Shown here piece after piece: positions 45,113 to 55,906 of a stretch of DNA of 64,000 bases (positions are counted from its first letter, which is position 1; each line of letters begins with the position of its first letter). The notes beneath the pieces are model-generated. The model did not search any database, was not told the origin of the DNA, and was given only the letters and a program-made list of their open reading frames with translations. A program made the translations under genes and the position numbers. Origin of the DNA: Agapanthus africanus. Taxonomy: Eukaryota; Streptophyta; Magnoliopsida; Asparagales; Amaryllidaceae. The DNA is taken from positions 292,788,044 to 292,852,043 of the forward strand of contig CM057337.1 in assembly GCA_030015575.1 (NCBI GenBank), read 5' to 3'.

Positions 45113-46746
45113 GGGCATGAAAAACGGTGGTTTTTGGGTACAGTCCCGAGTCACATGGAGGCAATGAGCGATAGGAGGGGTTTCGTCTCTCCCGGTATTG
45201 GGGGTTGATGTTGCGCTGTGCTCGATTGGCCGTAACAGGGAAGTCCCGGGCCAGGGCTAATTTAGAGATTTACTGGTAAGTGTTACCAGTAGTTTCTCGA
45301 CCCGTTATGAGCCTCACATCGGCACGACTTATCGGTTATTGGGGTCTGACGTTTACCACCCCTAGACTTGATATGCGACATATCAGACGAGGAGACCGGA
45401 CTGTACGGGAAGTGTTACCGGCAGACATTTACAGGAGTTGGAGCGGGCTTGCTTTCTGATCTTCTGATCGCTCAATACCCGGGTAGCCGTTACGTCCAGC
45501 TAGTACCGCTGACGGCATGTGGGTGCTTGATGTGATCATCTCCTACTGCCGGAGTATTGCCGAGTCTTTAGAGTCCTACATAGAGGTTTTACTGGCTCAG
45601 GCAAAACGAAATAGGAGTGCATATGTGATATGTGCGAGACCGAGAATAATGCATGTATGTGATACCGTATTCTATTCTCACGACTTTTTGTATCGGTCTG
45701 TTATATATGATATAGCCGGATTATCGAATCAAGTGTTGATTCGATAAGTCGATACAATCGATGTTAGTCGGTTATATGAGATATGACCGGATTATTAAGT
45801 CAAGTGTTGATTTAATAATTTATTGTATAATTGTATATTTGATATAAGAGTTTACATTAACTAACACTTGTTCACTTTAGGGTTTTTCTCACATAAGCAC
45901 AATTTTAATGTATATATGATATATATTAAAATGTGTTTTCCTTTTTGTTTCATGGTTGATGATACACATGACATGGGTGTACAAGACATACACCTTTCTA
46001 TTTTTATGGTGGGTTATAATTATTTAAGGTAATTACAAAATTGGTTGAATTTTGGAAAGAGCATGAAGCTTGTAGAAGATTTCTTTGCTTTGACAAAGTC
46101 CACTACCTTTGTCTTCACCTTAGATTTTTTATTAACCTAACCATTTAGATTAGCTATGGTTATGGCTCTACAAGAGTTAGTATATGATACTCACTCACCA
46201 TGGTTAGCATTCTCACTTGATCATTATCCTCATCTCTTTCTTTTCTTCTTCTTCTTCATTTGCTAAAAAGAAAAAGCTTGCTAGGGTTTGATCAAAAGTG
46301 AGATAGATTGTGAGAAATAAAATTCTAAAGAGAACCCACTTCCTATTTCTCCATCCTCTACTAGACTAGCACTTTAGTTTAGGTTGTTAGCTTCACTAAT
46401 TCTCAAGTTAGTGAAGTAGAAGCTTGAGTTGGCATCCCCTCGACGTAGATCTTCTTCGGCCTCGAAGACTTCAAGCATGGACGTGCCTTTCGCTTCGTGA
46501 AGCCATGCAAGGGTCCGGGAGAACCACGATCGAAGCGAAGGGACTTCAACAAGGAGTAAAAGAAGTGAAGGACCGATCTACAAAGGTTGTATATCATATT
46601 CACTTAGTTGTAAACATAGTTTACTTGCATATGAAACCCTAATTTTCTAGTAACGATCTTGCTTAGGGTATTCGGCACGGCTAAAATTTTAAACGGGCAT
46701 ATTTGATGCTTCCATAACCCTTGTTAGAGTACCTAGTAACCCTACA
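45113..46746 (+). repeat. A 3' LTR, lacking its first 582 bp
   Basis: Aligns with 7426-9059 over an identical length of 1,634 bp and ends AACCCTACA. It is followed by the GTACA duplication. The hairpin array recurs at about 45700-45820. Confidence 0.88.
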
Positions 46747-46751
46747 GTACA
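46747..46751. repeat. Target-site duplication of A (right)
   Basis: GTACA, the duplicate of 6839-6843. Confidence 0.85.
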
Positions 46752-46789
46752 CACGCGCACGAAAACACAAATCTGGAAAAATAAATGCT

Positions 46790-47200
46790 CAATGACATAA
46801 ATCGGGTGCAACCAATGTACGAAGTATGAATCTAGTGCAAGCAATGCACGAAATACCCATCTGGTGCAAGAAACGCATGAAATGCAAATCTAGTGCAACC
46901 GATGCATGAAATACCCACCTGGTGCAACAAACGCATGAAAAGCAAATCTAGTGCAACCAATGCAAGAAATACCCACCTGGTGCAACAAATGCACGAATAC
47001 AAATCTGGTGCATCCAGTGCACGAAACATTAATTCTTGTGCATCCAGTGCACGAAATATCAAATCCTGTGCAACAAGTGCACAAAATATCAAATCATGTG
47101 CATCCAGTGCACGAAATATCAAATCCTGTGCATCAAGTGCAAGAAATATCAAATCATGTGCATCCAGTACAAGAAATATCAAATCAGGTGCGCAACTGCA
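46790..47200. repeat. ~30-bp minisatellite, right half
   Basis: Units lie in strict 30-bp register from about 47011 to 47190 (CATCCAGTGCACGAAATATC plus ten bases). They are preceded by 29-30-bp units with GGTGCAACAAACGCATGAAA. Frames are open on both strands, including a minus-strand decapeptide repeat near LDAHDLIFRA. All three plus frames are open too, so openness is not evidence for coding. Confidence 0.82.
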
Positions 47201-47735
47201 CGGAACTCATTAATAACTCAAAAGCGTATGAAAACTACACCGAGTGTACTAAGGTGTATATAAATCATTAACGTGTGCAACTATGTGCACAAAACACATA
47301 TCAATGCACTGCAAGTATATGTGAGCTATACCGAGTGCAAAAATCAAATCGAGTGAGTAACACCCTCACAATGTCAAATCAACCTTACGAAATCCATGAA
47401 ATCATAAACACGTGCAGCCAAGGTACAAAAACGATATCAAGTGCAATAAATATGCACAAATCATAAACCAACACAATGGTGTGTAAAACGTATCTCAAGT
47501 GCAATAACTATGCACAAAACGTAAATACCCATTAGGTGCAGCCATGATGCATGAAAATAATATCCTGAAACTCAATCATCAAAACTCAAATCCAAGAAAT
47601 ATAAGCGTGATACTCGGATCACAAACGCAATCGCAACAAATGAAATTGAGTTACACCTCCTACAATGTCGAAAAAAATATTGGTGCGTGCAAAACTGGCA
47701 GACCAAGAACATCTGTTTGCCTCCTGCCTACGGTC
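47201..47735. other. H internal region, degenerate continuation of the array
   Basis: Scattered GTGCA/TGCAC words without fixed register. No gene seen. Confidence 0.4.
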
Positions 47736-47740
47736 TGGCA
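47736..47740. repeat. Target-site duplication of F (left)
   Basis: TGGCA, repeated at 58105-58109. Confidence 0.93.
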
Positions 47741-49952
47741 TGTTAGTTATATGTATGCCCTAGAGGCCATTACTGTACATTGGATGTATATTGTAGTGGA
47801 TGCTGGGTCATATATAGGTAGGACTTTCTTGCTCGACATGATAGTACGCTATCTGGTTGCTCTTTATCTTAACATGTATACTTTCTGTCTCTCTGTTACA
47901 TGTTGATAAAGCCCTTAGGATGTGTACTCGACTTCCAGGACTATGATGCAGATCATACTAGTGGGGCCTGGGTAGTCCATGAGTGCATCCTTCAATGTTC
48001 CTAGTCGTGGGAATATCGAGACGGGGCATCGATATTCCAGAGTAGACTAGCGTATATCTTCTCGACCCATGTGATGGTCGATGGATGATCCCATATCCAT
48101 TGGTGTTTGACATCAGAGATGGTATGCGGGTGCTCAGTGGAGACTGGGTACACTGAACGGAGTCGACGAGAACTCCCAGATGATATTATACCTCACGTCA
48201 GATGGCAGTTCTCTGGTGACACTGGTACAACTTAGTCTGTTGACCCGAGATCGTCATAGAGTCTTGTGTGTCTCCCACTGTGCTTTGATTTCCACCCTAC
48301 CACGGCTTTACTGAGTAATGCAAACAGGTGGTTTTTGGGTACAGTCCCGATTCATATGGAGGCAATGAGCGATAGGAGGGGATTCGTCTCTCCCGGTATT
48401 AGGGGTTGATGTTGCGCTATGCTCGACTGGACATAACAGGAAATCCCTGGCCAAGGTTGCAGTGATATACTGGTAAGAGTTATCAGTAGTTTCACGAATG
48501 TTATGGACCTCACGTCGGCATGACTTATCGAGCTAGTGGGGTCTGACGTTTACCATCCCTAGGCGAAATATGCGACATATCATACGAACAGACCGGACTG
48601 TACGGTAAGTGTTACTGGTTGGATTCACAGGAGTGTGAGCGGGCTTGCTCATCGATCTTCTAATCGCTCAATACCCGGGTGGCCGTTACGTTAAACAGAC
48701 CGCTTGCGGCTTGTCGGTGTTTGATATGATCATCATCTGCTGCCAGCGTATTGACGAGTCTTTAGAGTCCTACACAGAGGTTTCCTGGCTGAAGCGAAAC
48801 GAAATAGGAGCGCATATGAGTTATGTGCGGGACCGAGAATAATGCGTGTATGTGATACCGTATTCCATTCTCGCGATGAATGTATCGATTGGTTGTATGC
48901 GATATAACCTAGTTATCGAATCGAGGATTGTTTCGATAAGCCGATACATTGGATATTAGTCGGTTATATGCGATATGACCGGATCGTTAAATCAAGTATT
49001 GATTTAATGATTTAATGCATAATTATATATTTGATATATTACCTTGCATTAAGTAGTATTGGTTCACTTAAATTGGATTTTCTCACTTGAAGTACACAAG
49101 TTGTATATGTGATATACTTTTGTGCACTTGTATGTATCATCTTTGATGATACGTGCTAACTTGAGTTTGTGTGTATGATTAAACCATGGTTATATGAATG
49201 GTTAGGGTTTTGTTTACTTATTCATTTATTTATTTTGTTTATTTATTTTGGAAAAGATAAATAGAAATGGTGGCTTTCTTTGTTTCTTTCATGAAGCTTC
49301 ATGAAGTGTTGAAAGCTTGACCATTTTGTTTGCTTCCCTTAACTTAACCATTTACCTAACACTAGTTTAGTCTCTACACTTAACTATGGTTGGTATATGA
49401 TAAGTATTCATTTTTTTTTCTATTTGGAAAATACATATCATATTCTTTTTCTTCTTCTTCTTCATCTTCAACAAGAAGAAAAACTTGCCTCCATCAATGG
49501 CAACTTGAGAAAAAGAGTGAGAAATTCAATTCTAAAGTGAACCCACTTCCTATTTCTTCATCCTCTACCACTTGCCAAGTAGTATAGGGTGTTTTCTTCA
49601 TAAGTTTTATGACTTGGTGAAGTTGGAGTTTGATCTTGAGTTTCCTCGACGTAGATCATCTTCGGCATCGAAATCGACGACCTAGCCCGATCAATTCTTC
49701 GATAAAACCACCGCGAGAGTCCGAGATCCGATGGGTACAGCGGAGGGACTTCATCACGGAGCTATGGAGGTGGATGACCGGATCTACAAAGGTTGTAGCC
49801 CCTTCCCTTTTAGTTAAAGTCGTTAACTTGCATTGCATCGCCTAAACATCTAGTTAACGATCCGTATTAGGGTTTGTAGGCACATGGAAAAATTTGAATT
49901 GGCCATGTTTGATCACTTGGGAGACCTTATTAGTGTGCCTAGGAACCCTACA
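47741..49952 (+). repeat. F 5' LTR
   Basis: 2,212 bp, TGTTAGTTATATG ... AACCCTACA. Hairpin arrays as in A lie at about 48900-49010. Confidence 0.93.
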
Positions 49953-49953
49953 G

Positions 49954-49965
49954 TGGTATCAGAGC
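49954..49965 (+). other. F primer-binding site (initiator tRNA-Met)
   Basis: TGGTATCAGAGC, one base after the LTR end. Confidence 0.93.
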
Positions 49966-50153
49966 CTAGCTAGAGCCTTAGGCGATACGTAGACGGAGTT
50001 AGAAGTCCGATCGAACCGAAACCCTAATTCAAAGTTCCTCTCTGTACATTTTTTGAAAACGGGGATTTTTTATAATTAAAAATATGCAGAAAACTAAGCA
50101 GGAATTTCTAAGAATTACTGTGAAGCCCGAGCACCTGAATCGATTATAGCGCG

Positions 50154-50194
50154 GCGGAACCGCGGCATTAGCATGCCTAATGCGGCGGTTCCGC
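50154..50194 (+). promoter_or_regulatory. F: CCGCGG-rich post-PBS hairpin
   Basis: Arms 50154-50171 and 50177-50194 pair at 17 of 18 positions around loop CATGC. The apex reads GCATGC. It lies 189 nt after the PBS. Confidence 0.75.
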
Positions 50195-50791
50195 GGCCTC
50201 TTGGTCTCTTCAGACAGTTATTTCTGCACAGTGATTCTTATATTTTGTTGCTGTATTTTCTGGGAATTTTTAAATCTGACTCAAGAGTTGAGTTTTCTGG
50301 GTTGTATTGGGGACTCGGTGTTTCGATCGGATTGTCTAATTTTGTCTGTGTGTTTTTCTGGGTAATTTTAGAATATGTTAAAAAGTTCGGCCGGATATAA
50401 ATACCCACTTTTTCCCCTACCGGGAAATTTCCAATTGTTGGATATTTCTGTAGTTTAATCACGTTCTAAGCAGTGCAAGTAACACGATGGTCCCTCTAGA
50501 AGACAACAAACCTTAACTCGATTATGTGACCGTCTTGAACTGCCCATTGAACCTTAGGGTTTGGGGCAGTACGGCGTGCCACATGTGAGGCGTTGGCTTG
50601 ACCCTTCTACGGCTGGAACGTTGGTACTGAGGCATGAAGTGAATGTCTTTGAACTTATTTCATGTGTTGAGCTGTTTCGGGAAAACTTGGGTGTTCGATT
50701 GTTCGATCGGAAAGTTTAACATTTTCTATTTATCCGGAATGTGATACAATATTTGGAATCCACAAGTAGTTATGAGATAACTGAATGAATG

Positions 50792-51148
50792 TTATAAACA
50801 TAGCGGTTTAGTCTCACTTGATCGGTTGCCACGGAATTTTGATGTGATCAAAAGTCCGTCGCAATCACGTAGCGTACGCGAATACTCGCCGGGTAAACTT
50901 AATAGACAGCATCGCCCCATAGCCCCGACCAAGTGACTGTAGGAGAACCCCGTCGCCGAAAGCATCCGTTCGGGTGATCGCGGCAACGGTGTTCCGCCTT
51001 GGTGCACTTCGTCGACGGCGTCGGGGGTGCGGCCGTCTACTAAAGTTTGCGACGTGCATTCGACCAAAATGTCGGGAATCTTGTTGAATTGCCCGACTTG
51101 ATATTGAAAAGAGTTTTCGATAATGAGACTAAAATGCGGGGTTTATAA
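50792..51148. mobile_element. 357-bp inverted-repeat (MITE-like) insertion in the F leader
   Basis: Absent from A at the matching place (near 9862). Termini of 25 bp match at 20 positions: TTATAAAC...TTTAGTCTCA (50792-50816) against the reverse complement of 51124-51148. The interior is GC- and CpG-rich compared with its surroundings. It holds a 91-codon minus-strand frame (50792-51067) of no recognised family. No clear target duplication; superfamily not assigned. Confidence 0.5.
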
Positions 51149-52093
51149 TTGTTAGGCATGTAATGTCTAAGTGTTTCATTTGATTAGGCATGCGATGTCT
51201 AAAGAGGATGCGGATTCCAACTGTTGTAGTTTTACACTTTCTTTTCTGTGACCGTAAGTGTAATATGTGATATCGCCGGTTTCGTTGCTATATTTCAACG
51301 ACAATTGGGATACACATGTTTACTTACGTTGATGACATGTGATGTTATGTGTTGCTGGATATGTTATATTGGATCGTCGTGTTCGAATAGCCTGGGGTTT
51401 TTTATGTGAGATGAGTGTTTTTCATTTTCATTCATGTAAAAACTTGTATGTAATATTCTTTTATTGGGGCACTTCCAGGTTGCGGATGATGTCACCATTT
51501 GTATATTATTTACTTTTCCGCATTAGGATAGACCCAAGGAGGGGAGCACAAGTAACCGGATTCTAGGGTCCAGTGGGAGACCATCTCGAGGAGTCAAGTC
51601 TGCGTCTCCTAACCCTAGAATTGGTAGGGTTGCTTGCCACTCTCGTAGGGGTCTAGAGGTGTGGGATTGGCTATTCATCACGACCGTGGAATCCGTGTTT
51701 TATACTGGCTCGTATTGAAAACACGGAAGTCCATGTATATCCAATATTTCATATGATATTCTCTGCTGCGTTATCTGTGATGTGATCATGTGATTTGTTC
51801 AGATAGATATAGTATATAATATATATGATATATTATATAGACGTTGCTTATGTTTTACACCCGCGCTAGCCCTGCCTCGCTCTGGCGTTAGTTACCTAAC
51901 CTAACGGTGCAGACGGGACATCGAGGCGAATGCGGATGGCATAAGCATACGTTATATTTACCTGTGATGTTTAGGTGGACTTAAATGATGGGATATTCAT
52001 TAATGAGATTAATGAAAGAAAATAAACCTAATTGATGTTGTGGAATCGAATTTCAAAATAAAACAGGTAGCTACAGTTCTTGCTTTGCATCGC

Positions 52094-52170
52094 GGTGTTC
52101 ATTGTAGAACATCCTGCACCTTATTCGATGAGGAAAGGACCGAGATCCCTTCACCGGGAGTGACTCCTTT
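52094..52170 (+). promoter_or_regulatory. F: three-stem leader module, copy 1
   Basis: P1 GGTGTTC (52094)/GAACATC (52107). P2 CCTTA (52119)/TGAGG (52129). P3 AAAGGA (52134)/TCCTTT (52165). Inner TCCC/GGGA. Confidence 0.7.
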
Positions 52171-52241
52171 AGCAATAACTGGCAGATGCTACACACTCGG
52201 TTTGTCTTTTGATCGCTTCTATAGTTTCTGCTTTGCACAGT

Positions 52242-52316
52242 GATATATATGATATATCCCGCACCTCATTCGACGAGGAAAGGGCCGACGATCCCTTCAC
52301 CGGGAGTGACCCCTTT
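52242..52316 (+). promoter_or_regulatory. F: three-stem leader module, copy 2
   Basis: P1 GATATAT/ATATATC (52242-52258). P2 CCTC (52264)/GAGG (52275). P3 AAAGGG (52279)/CCCTTT (52311). Confidence 0.7.
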
Positions 52317-52460
52317 AGCAAAACTAGAAAAGCCTCAAAAACATTCCATTTAAAAACCATTTGATTCCGCAACGAGATCAAGTTCAAAGCCTTAAAGGTT
52401 TTCACAAAAACCATTCGCAACCCTCCGTCATTTTAGGAAGTAGAGTATTAGTATTCGTGC

Positions 52461-52665
52461 TGTGTTTGTTGACCTTAGTTAAGGCACAATGTACGGTAGC
52501 TAAGTGATGTCTTCCTACACCGCATATGATGCGATTAGTTAGGACAGTCGCGTGACTTTGTTGACCGTAGTTAAGGGTCATGTGGGTGGGTCTAATTAAT
52601 CATGAAATGATGGGTAGAACTTGACTAGTACTTATGATTTGTTGACCATAGTTATGGTCATAAGT
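52461..52665 (+). promoter_or_regulatory. F: three hairpins with a shared loop
   Basis: H1 TGTG (52461)/CACA (52485) with inner CCTTA/TAAGG. H2 CGCGTGAC (52549)/GTCATGTG (52577), 8 pairs with two G-U. H3 ACTTATGA (52630)/TCATAAGT (52658) with inner CCATA/TATGG (52646-52657). Confidence 0.7.
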
Positions 52666-53137
52666 GCTAGGGGTAAAAATCTTTATCGGGAGTTTCAAGT
52701 GTTGAAATTTGCAATGAGATTGCATACCTTCTATGTGATAGTTGGATCCCGATACCCACTGCGAGTAATTGTTACTCCTGGGAGAGTTTTGCACTTTACA
52801 ATTAGCCGATCAAGTAGGTGTCTAGAAAGGTGTCAACGGGGTTACGCCTCTGGGAAAACGAGGTTTACTGTAATTAGGTCCGTGCGAAAGCACGGGGAAC
52901 CTCCCTCAAAGTACCGACACTGGCCTGGCTGAAAGATTGGCGAACTTGTAGAGTGTAATTAATCCCGGCTAGTCTTTCCTTTTAAGGTTTCAAGGAAGAT
53001 TTGATAAAAATAGTGGGAGCCATCCTGATTAGATAAAATATATAACCAATCTAATCTTGCAAGAGCGCACGCAGAGTGTTTTCTTCTCTCTCTCTCTCCA
53101 GGTAGCGACCATATTACGCCTTAATCAAGATAATAAT

Positions 53138-53374
53138 ATGGATGTATTGACCAAACCCGCTTGTTATACTGAGCTGGGGAACGTTGGTCCCGCTCCAACT
53201 TATAATTGTTATAAGACAGAGCAGGAAATAGGGGAATACCAGAATTCCTATGCCGCCCAAACGAAGAAAGTGTATATGATGCATCTCCTTCGGGTGTGTT
53301 CATTACAAAGAACTGTTTTTCAGTATCCTCTGCATCCTGGGTATTTGATACCGGACAGGATCCCAGATATGTAA
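53138..53374 (+). pseudogene. F: short N-terminal segment of the gag-less pol
   Basis: The ATG at 53138 opens a frame starting MDVLTKPACYT, closely matching the A segment at 11843 for about 40 residues (shared LGNV and IGEYQ). Two single-base deletions just downstream put it out of frame with the protease region. No gag sequence is present. Confidence 0.6.
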
Positions 53375-55890
53375 TCTGTTACATAGGGCTATAAAAAGGT
53401 AGAAAAACTGAAAACGGGTGAAAAATTTCATGAGACAGAAAACGGGGCAAGTGTTGCAGCCAAGTCTGTTGGTCACTGTCACTCTGTATTACCAATAGAT
53501 TGATTCTGAAAAATGCTATTAGATACCGAACCTGATATACAAAATCATATCAGTCTCTTTATAAGTAAAGAAATGATAAAATTTTGTATTGATGGATAAT
53601 GTTTTGAACATTTCCTATATCAAAAGTTGATCAGTTCAGGCACGTTATCTAAAAGCATTGACGTTCTAAATCAAACTACAGTTCCTAGTATACAGAACAC
53701 ACACAAGAGGAAGAGTTCAGAAATGAACGAATCATTCTTGAGGCATTGTAGACTAGGTCATATAAATGCGACCGGACTGGCTGAAGTTACATTTTAGATG
53801 CATATTTAAATCAGTTTGAATTTACATCTTGTGAAACTTGCCGGTCATGTCACAAAGATTAGATGACCATAGCTCTGTTTATTGGAAACAGAGAAAGAGT
53901 TAGTGAACTCTTGGGACTGATACATGATGATGTACGTAAGGTCTCCTGTCTACACATGCCAGGACTGGTTCTTTATACTTCATTACGTTCTCTGATGATC
54001 TCTTAAGATTCAATCATGTGTTCCTGTTGAAACACAAGTCCGAACCTTTTGAGATATTCACAGAATATAAGTTAGAAATAGAGAACCAATACGGGTATAA
54101 GTATTATGTCCTATGATAAGATCAGGGAGGAGAATACTTGTGCATGGCAGTCCTGGACTATTCTAAAAGAAAATGAGATTCTCTCTCAGTATTACTACTC
54201 TGAATGCGCCATAGCACAACGGTGTATCGGGGCGGAGCAATCGCACAATATTAGATATGGTGTGCTCTATGATGAGTATTACTGAGTTACCTATTTCCTT
54301 TTGGGGTTGTGCACTTGAGAAGCTGCATACCTATTGAATTAGGTTCAAATCAAATCAGTTGCCTACCACTTCATATGTGATATGGAAAGGGAAGGGCCCA
54401 TATCTTAAGTTAGTTAAGATTTGGGATTGTCCGGCCTATGTCTAAAGCAAAATCTTGACAAGATCAAGGCAAGGTCAGTTCTGTAGAACTGGAAAGGTTC
54501 CAGCTATACAAAACTGCAGCTGATGATTTGTCAGAACCAAAGGATTCAATAGTCCCTGACGAACCTCAGCCTCTCCGCCGATCTGGTAGGGTTCCTCACC
54601 TGCCTAAAAGATACTTCGGTTTCTCGATGACAGTGGGAGCGAGGACTGCATCATGAGATGATGACCCAACTAGATTCGAGCAGGTCATCAAGAGTAGGGA
54701 CTATGTAAGAATGGCTGGATGCTTAGTGATCTGAGATGGAATCCATGTACACCAGCAAAGTATGGACTTTAGCTGCTATATCTGAAGGGTTAAATCCCCA
54801 TCAGGAGCAAGTATATCTTGAGAAGATTACTTGGTGTAGATGGAAAAGTTGAGACTTTCAAAGCTAGACTTGTTAAAGGTTTTAGTCATCAACCAGGTGT
54901 GGATAATGATGAAACCTTTTCTAGGGACTATGCTCAAGTCCATCCAAATCCTACTTGCCATTGCTATATACCATGACTACGATATCTGGTGGTTGGGTGC
55001 CATGACTACTTTTCTAAATAGTGATTTAGAAGAGAATGTCTATAAGAACACATGCAGAGGGCTTCGTAAACAGTGGGAGCAGCGGAAACATGTGCAAGTT
55101 GCTTTACAGAATAAGCAGGCATCGCGGAGTTGGAACGTCTGTTTTGATGTGATAGTCAAAGTGTTTGACTTCATCAGAATGGTAGATGAACCTTGTATGT
55201 ACAAAAAGGTAGTAGAGTGTAAGGTGGTCATCCTCGTATTGTACGTGGACAACATGCTCTTGATAGGAAAGGAGTTTCCTATACTATGCTCGGTCAATCT
55301 TCGCTTATCACAAGGATTCTCCAATAGGATCAAAGTGATACCTCCTAAATCCTGAGTTTTCATCTATGAGATAGATGTAATTGGATGCTTGGATTCTCAC
55401 TAGATGTAGTGAGATGGTATCAATCGATCCTGAGGAGAATCACTGGAAGTGTTCCAGGGTGATAAGGACGACTGAATGTCAGTCACAGGCATTGTCTTCA
55501 CCCTCAGTGGAGGGACGGTATGTTGGAAGAGTTCCAAGCTAGATACCGTGGCAAACTTGACGATAAAGGCTGGTAACATCGCTATTAAAGATACTACCAA
55601 AGAAGCAGTTTGGGTGTATATTGGTTCATAAGATGAACTAGGTTCCTGCCATTGTATGACAATGGAAGTGTGGCTTTTGCCCTGGAACCCTGGTCCCATC
55701 AGTGACCCAGACATATTCTGAGGCAGCATCACCTGATCATGGAGATTGTTGATCTCCAGGGTGATCGAGGTTGGGGGAGTAGACTTAGAGGACAACACGG
55801 CGGATCTACTCACAAAGGCTTTTTCCCAGAGAGAGACTTATAAGGGATGGTTGAGTATGTGATACTGCAACCACTGCTACAGATGGCCCT
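53280..55890 (+). pseudogene. F: degenerate pol
   Basis: Collinear relic. Protease near 53330-53370, pre-integrase near 53720-53870, integrase near 53900-54480, RT at 54840-55330, RNase H near 55480-55850. The RT stretch is open for about 170 codons, but the active-site motif reads YVDN (55242-55253) where B has YVDD, a catalytic-residue change. Many stops and indels lie elsewhere. Confidence 0.78.
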
Positions 55891-55895
55891 AGTGT

Positions 55896-55906
55896 AAGTG
55901 GGAGAT
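55896..55906 (+). other. F polypurine tract
   Basis: AAGTGGGAGAT directly before the 3' LTR. Confidence 0.85.

Larger units (their letters stand above)
6844..46746 (+). mobile_element. Copia LTR retrotransposon A (gag-less), interrupted by B/E, C and D
   Basis: A has a 5' LTR (6844-9059), PBS, leader, a short N-terminal segment fused to a protease-integrase frame, then insertion of B at 13378. Everything of A after the integrase C-terminus, plus the first 582 bases of its 3' LTR, has been lost. The rest of the 3' LTR (45113-46746) survives. The flanking GTACA duplication shows that both ends belong to one insertion. By hand, the aligned LTR parts 7426-7800 and 45113-45487 differ at about 21 of 375 sites, the most diverged LTR pair among the Copia elements here, as expected for the outermost layer. 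Confidence 0.85.
49966..53098 (+). other. F leader (untranslated, structured)
   Basis: Collinear with the A leader but longer, largely because of the inverted-repeat insertion at 50792-51148. It contains the conserved hairpins listed separately. No credible gene outside the insertion. Confidence 0.7.

Noticed and set aside
46832..47182. Minus-strand decapeptide-repeat ORF
   Set aside because: Open frames are a consequence of the 30-bp unit; no start context or homologue recognised.
50792..51067. 91-codon frame in the inverted-repeat insertion as a real gene
   Set aside because: No family recognised and it ends within the terminal repeat; kept only as possible captured sequence.
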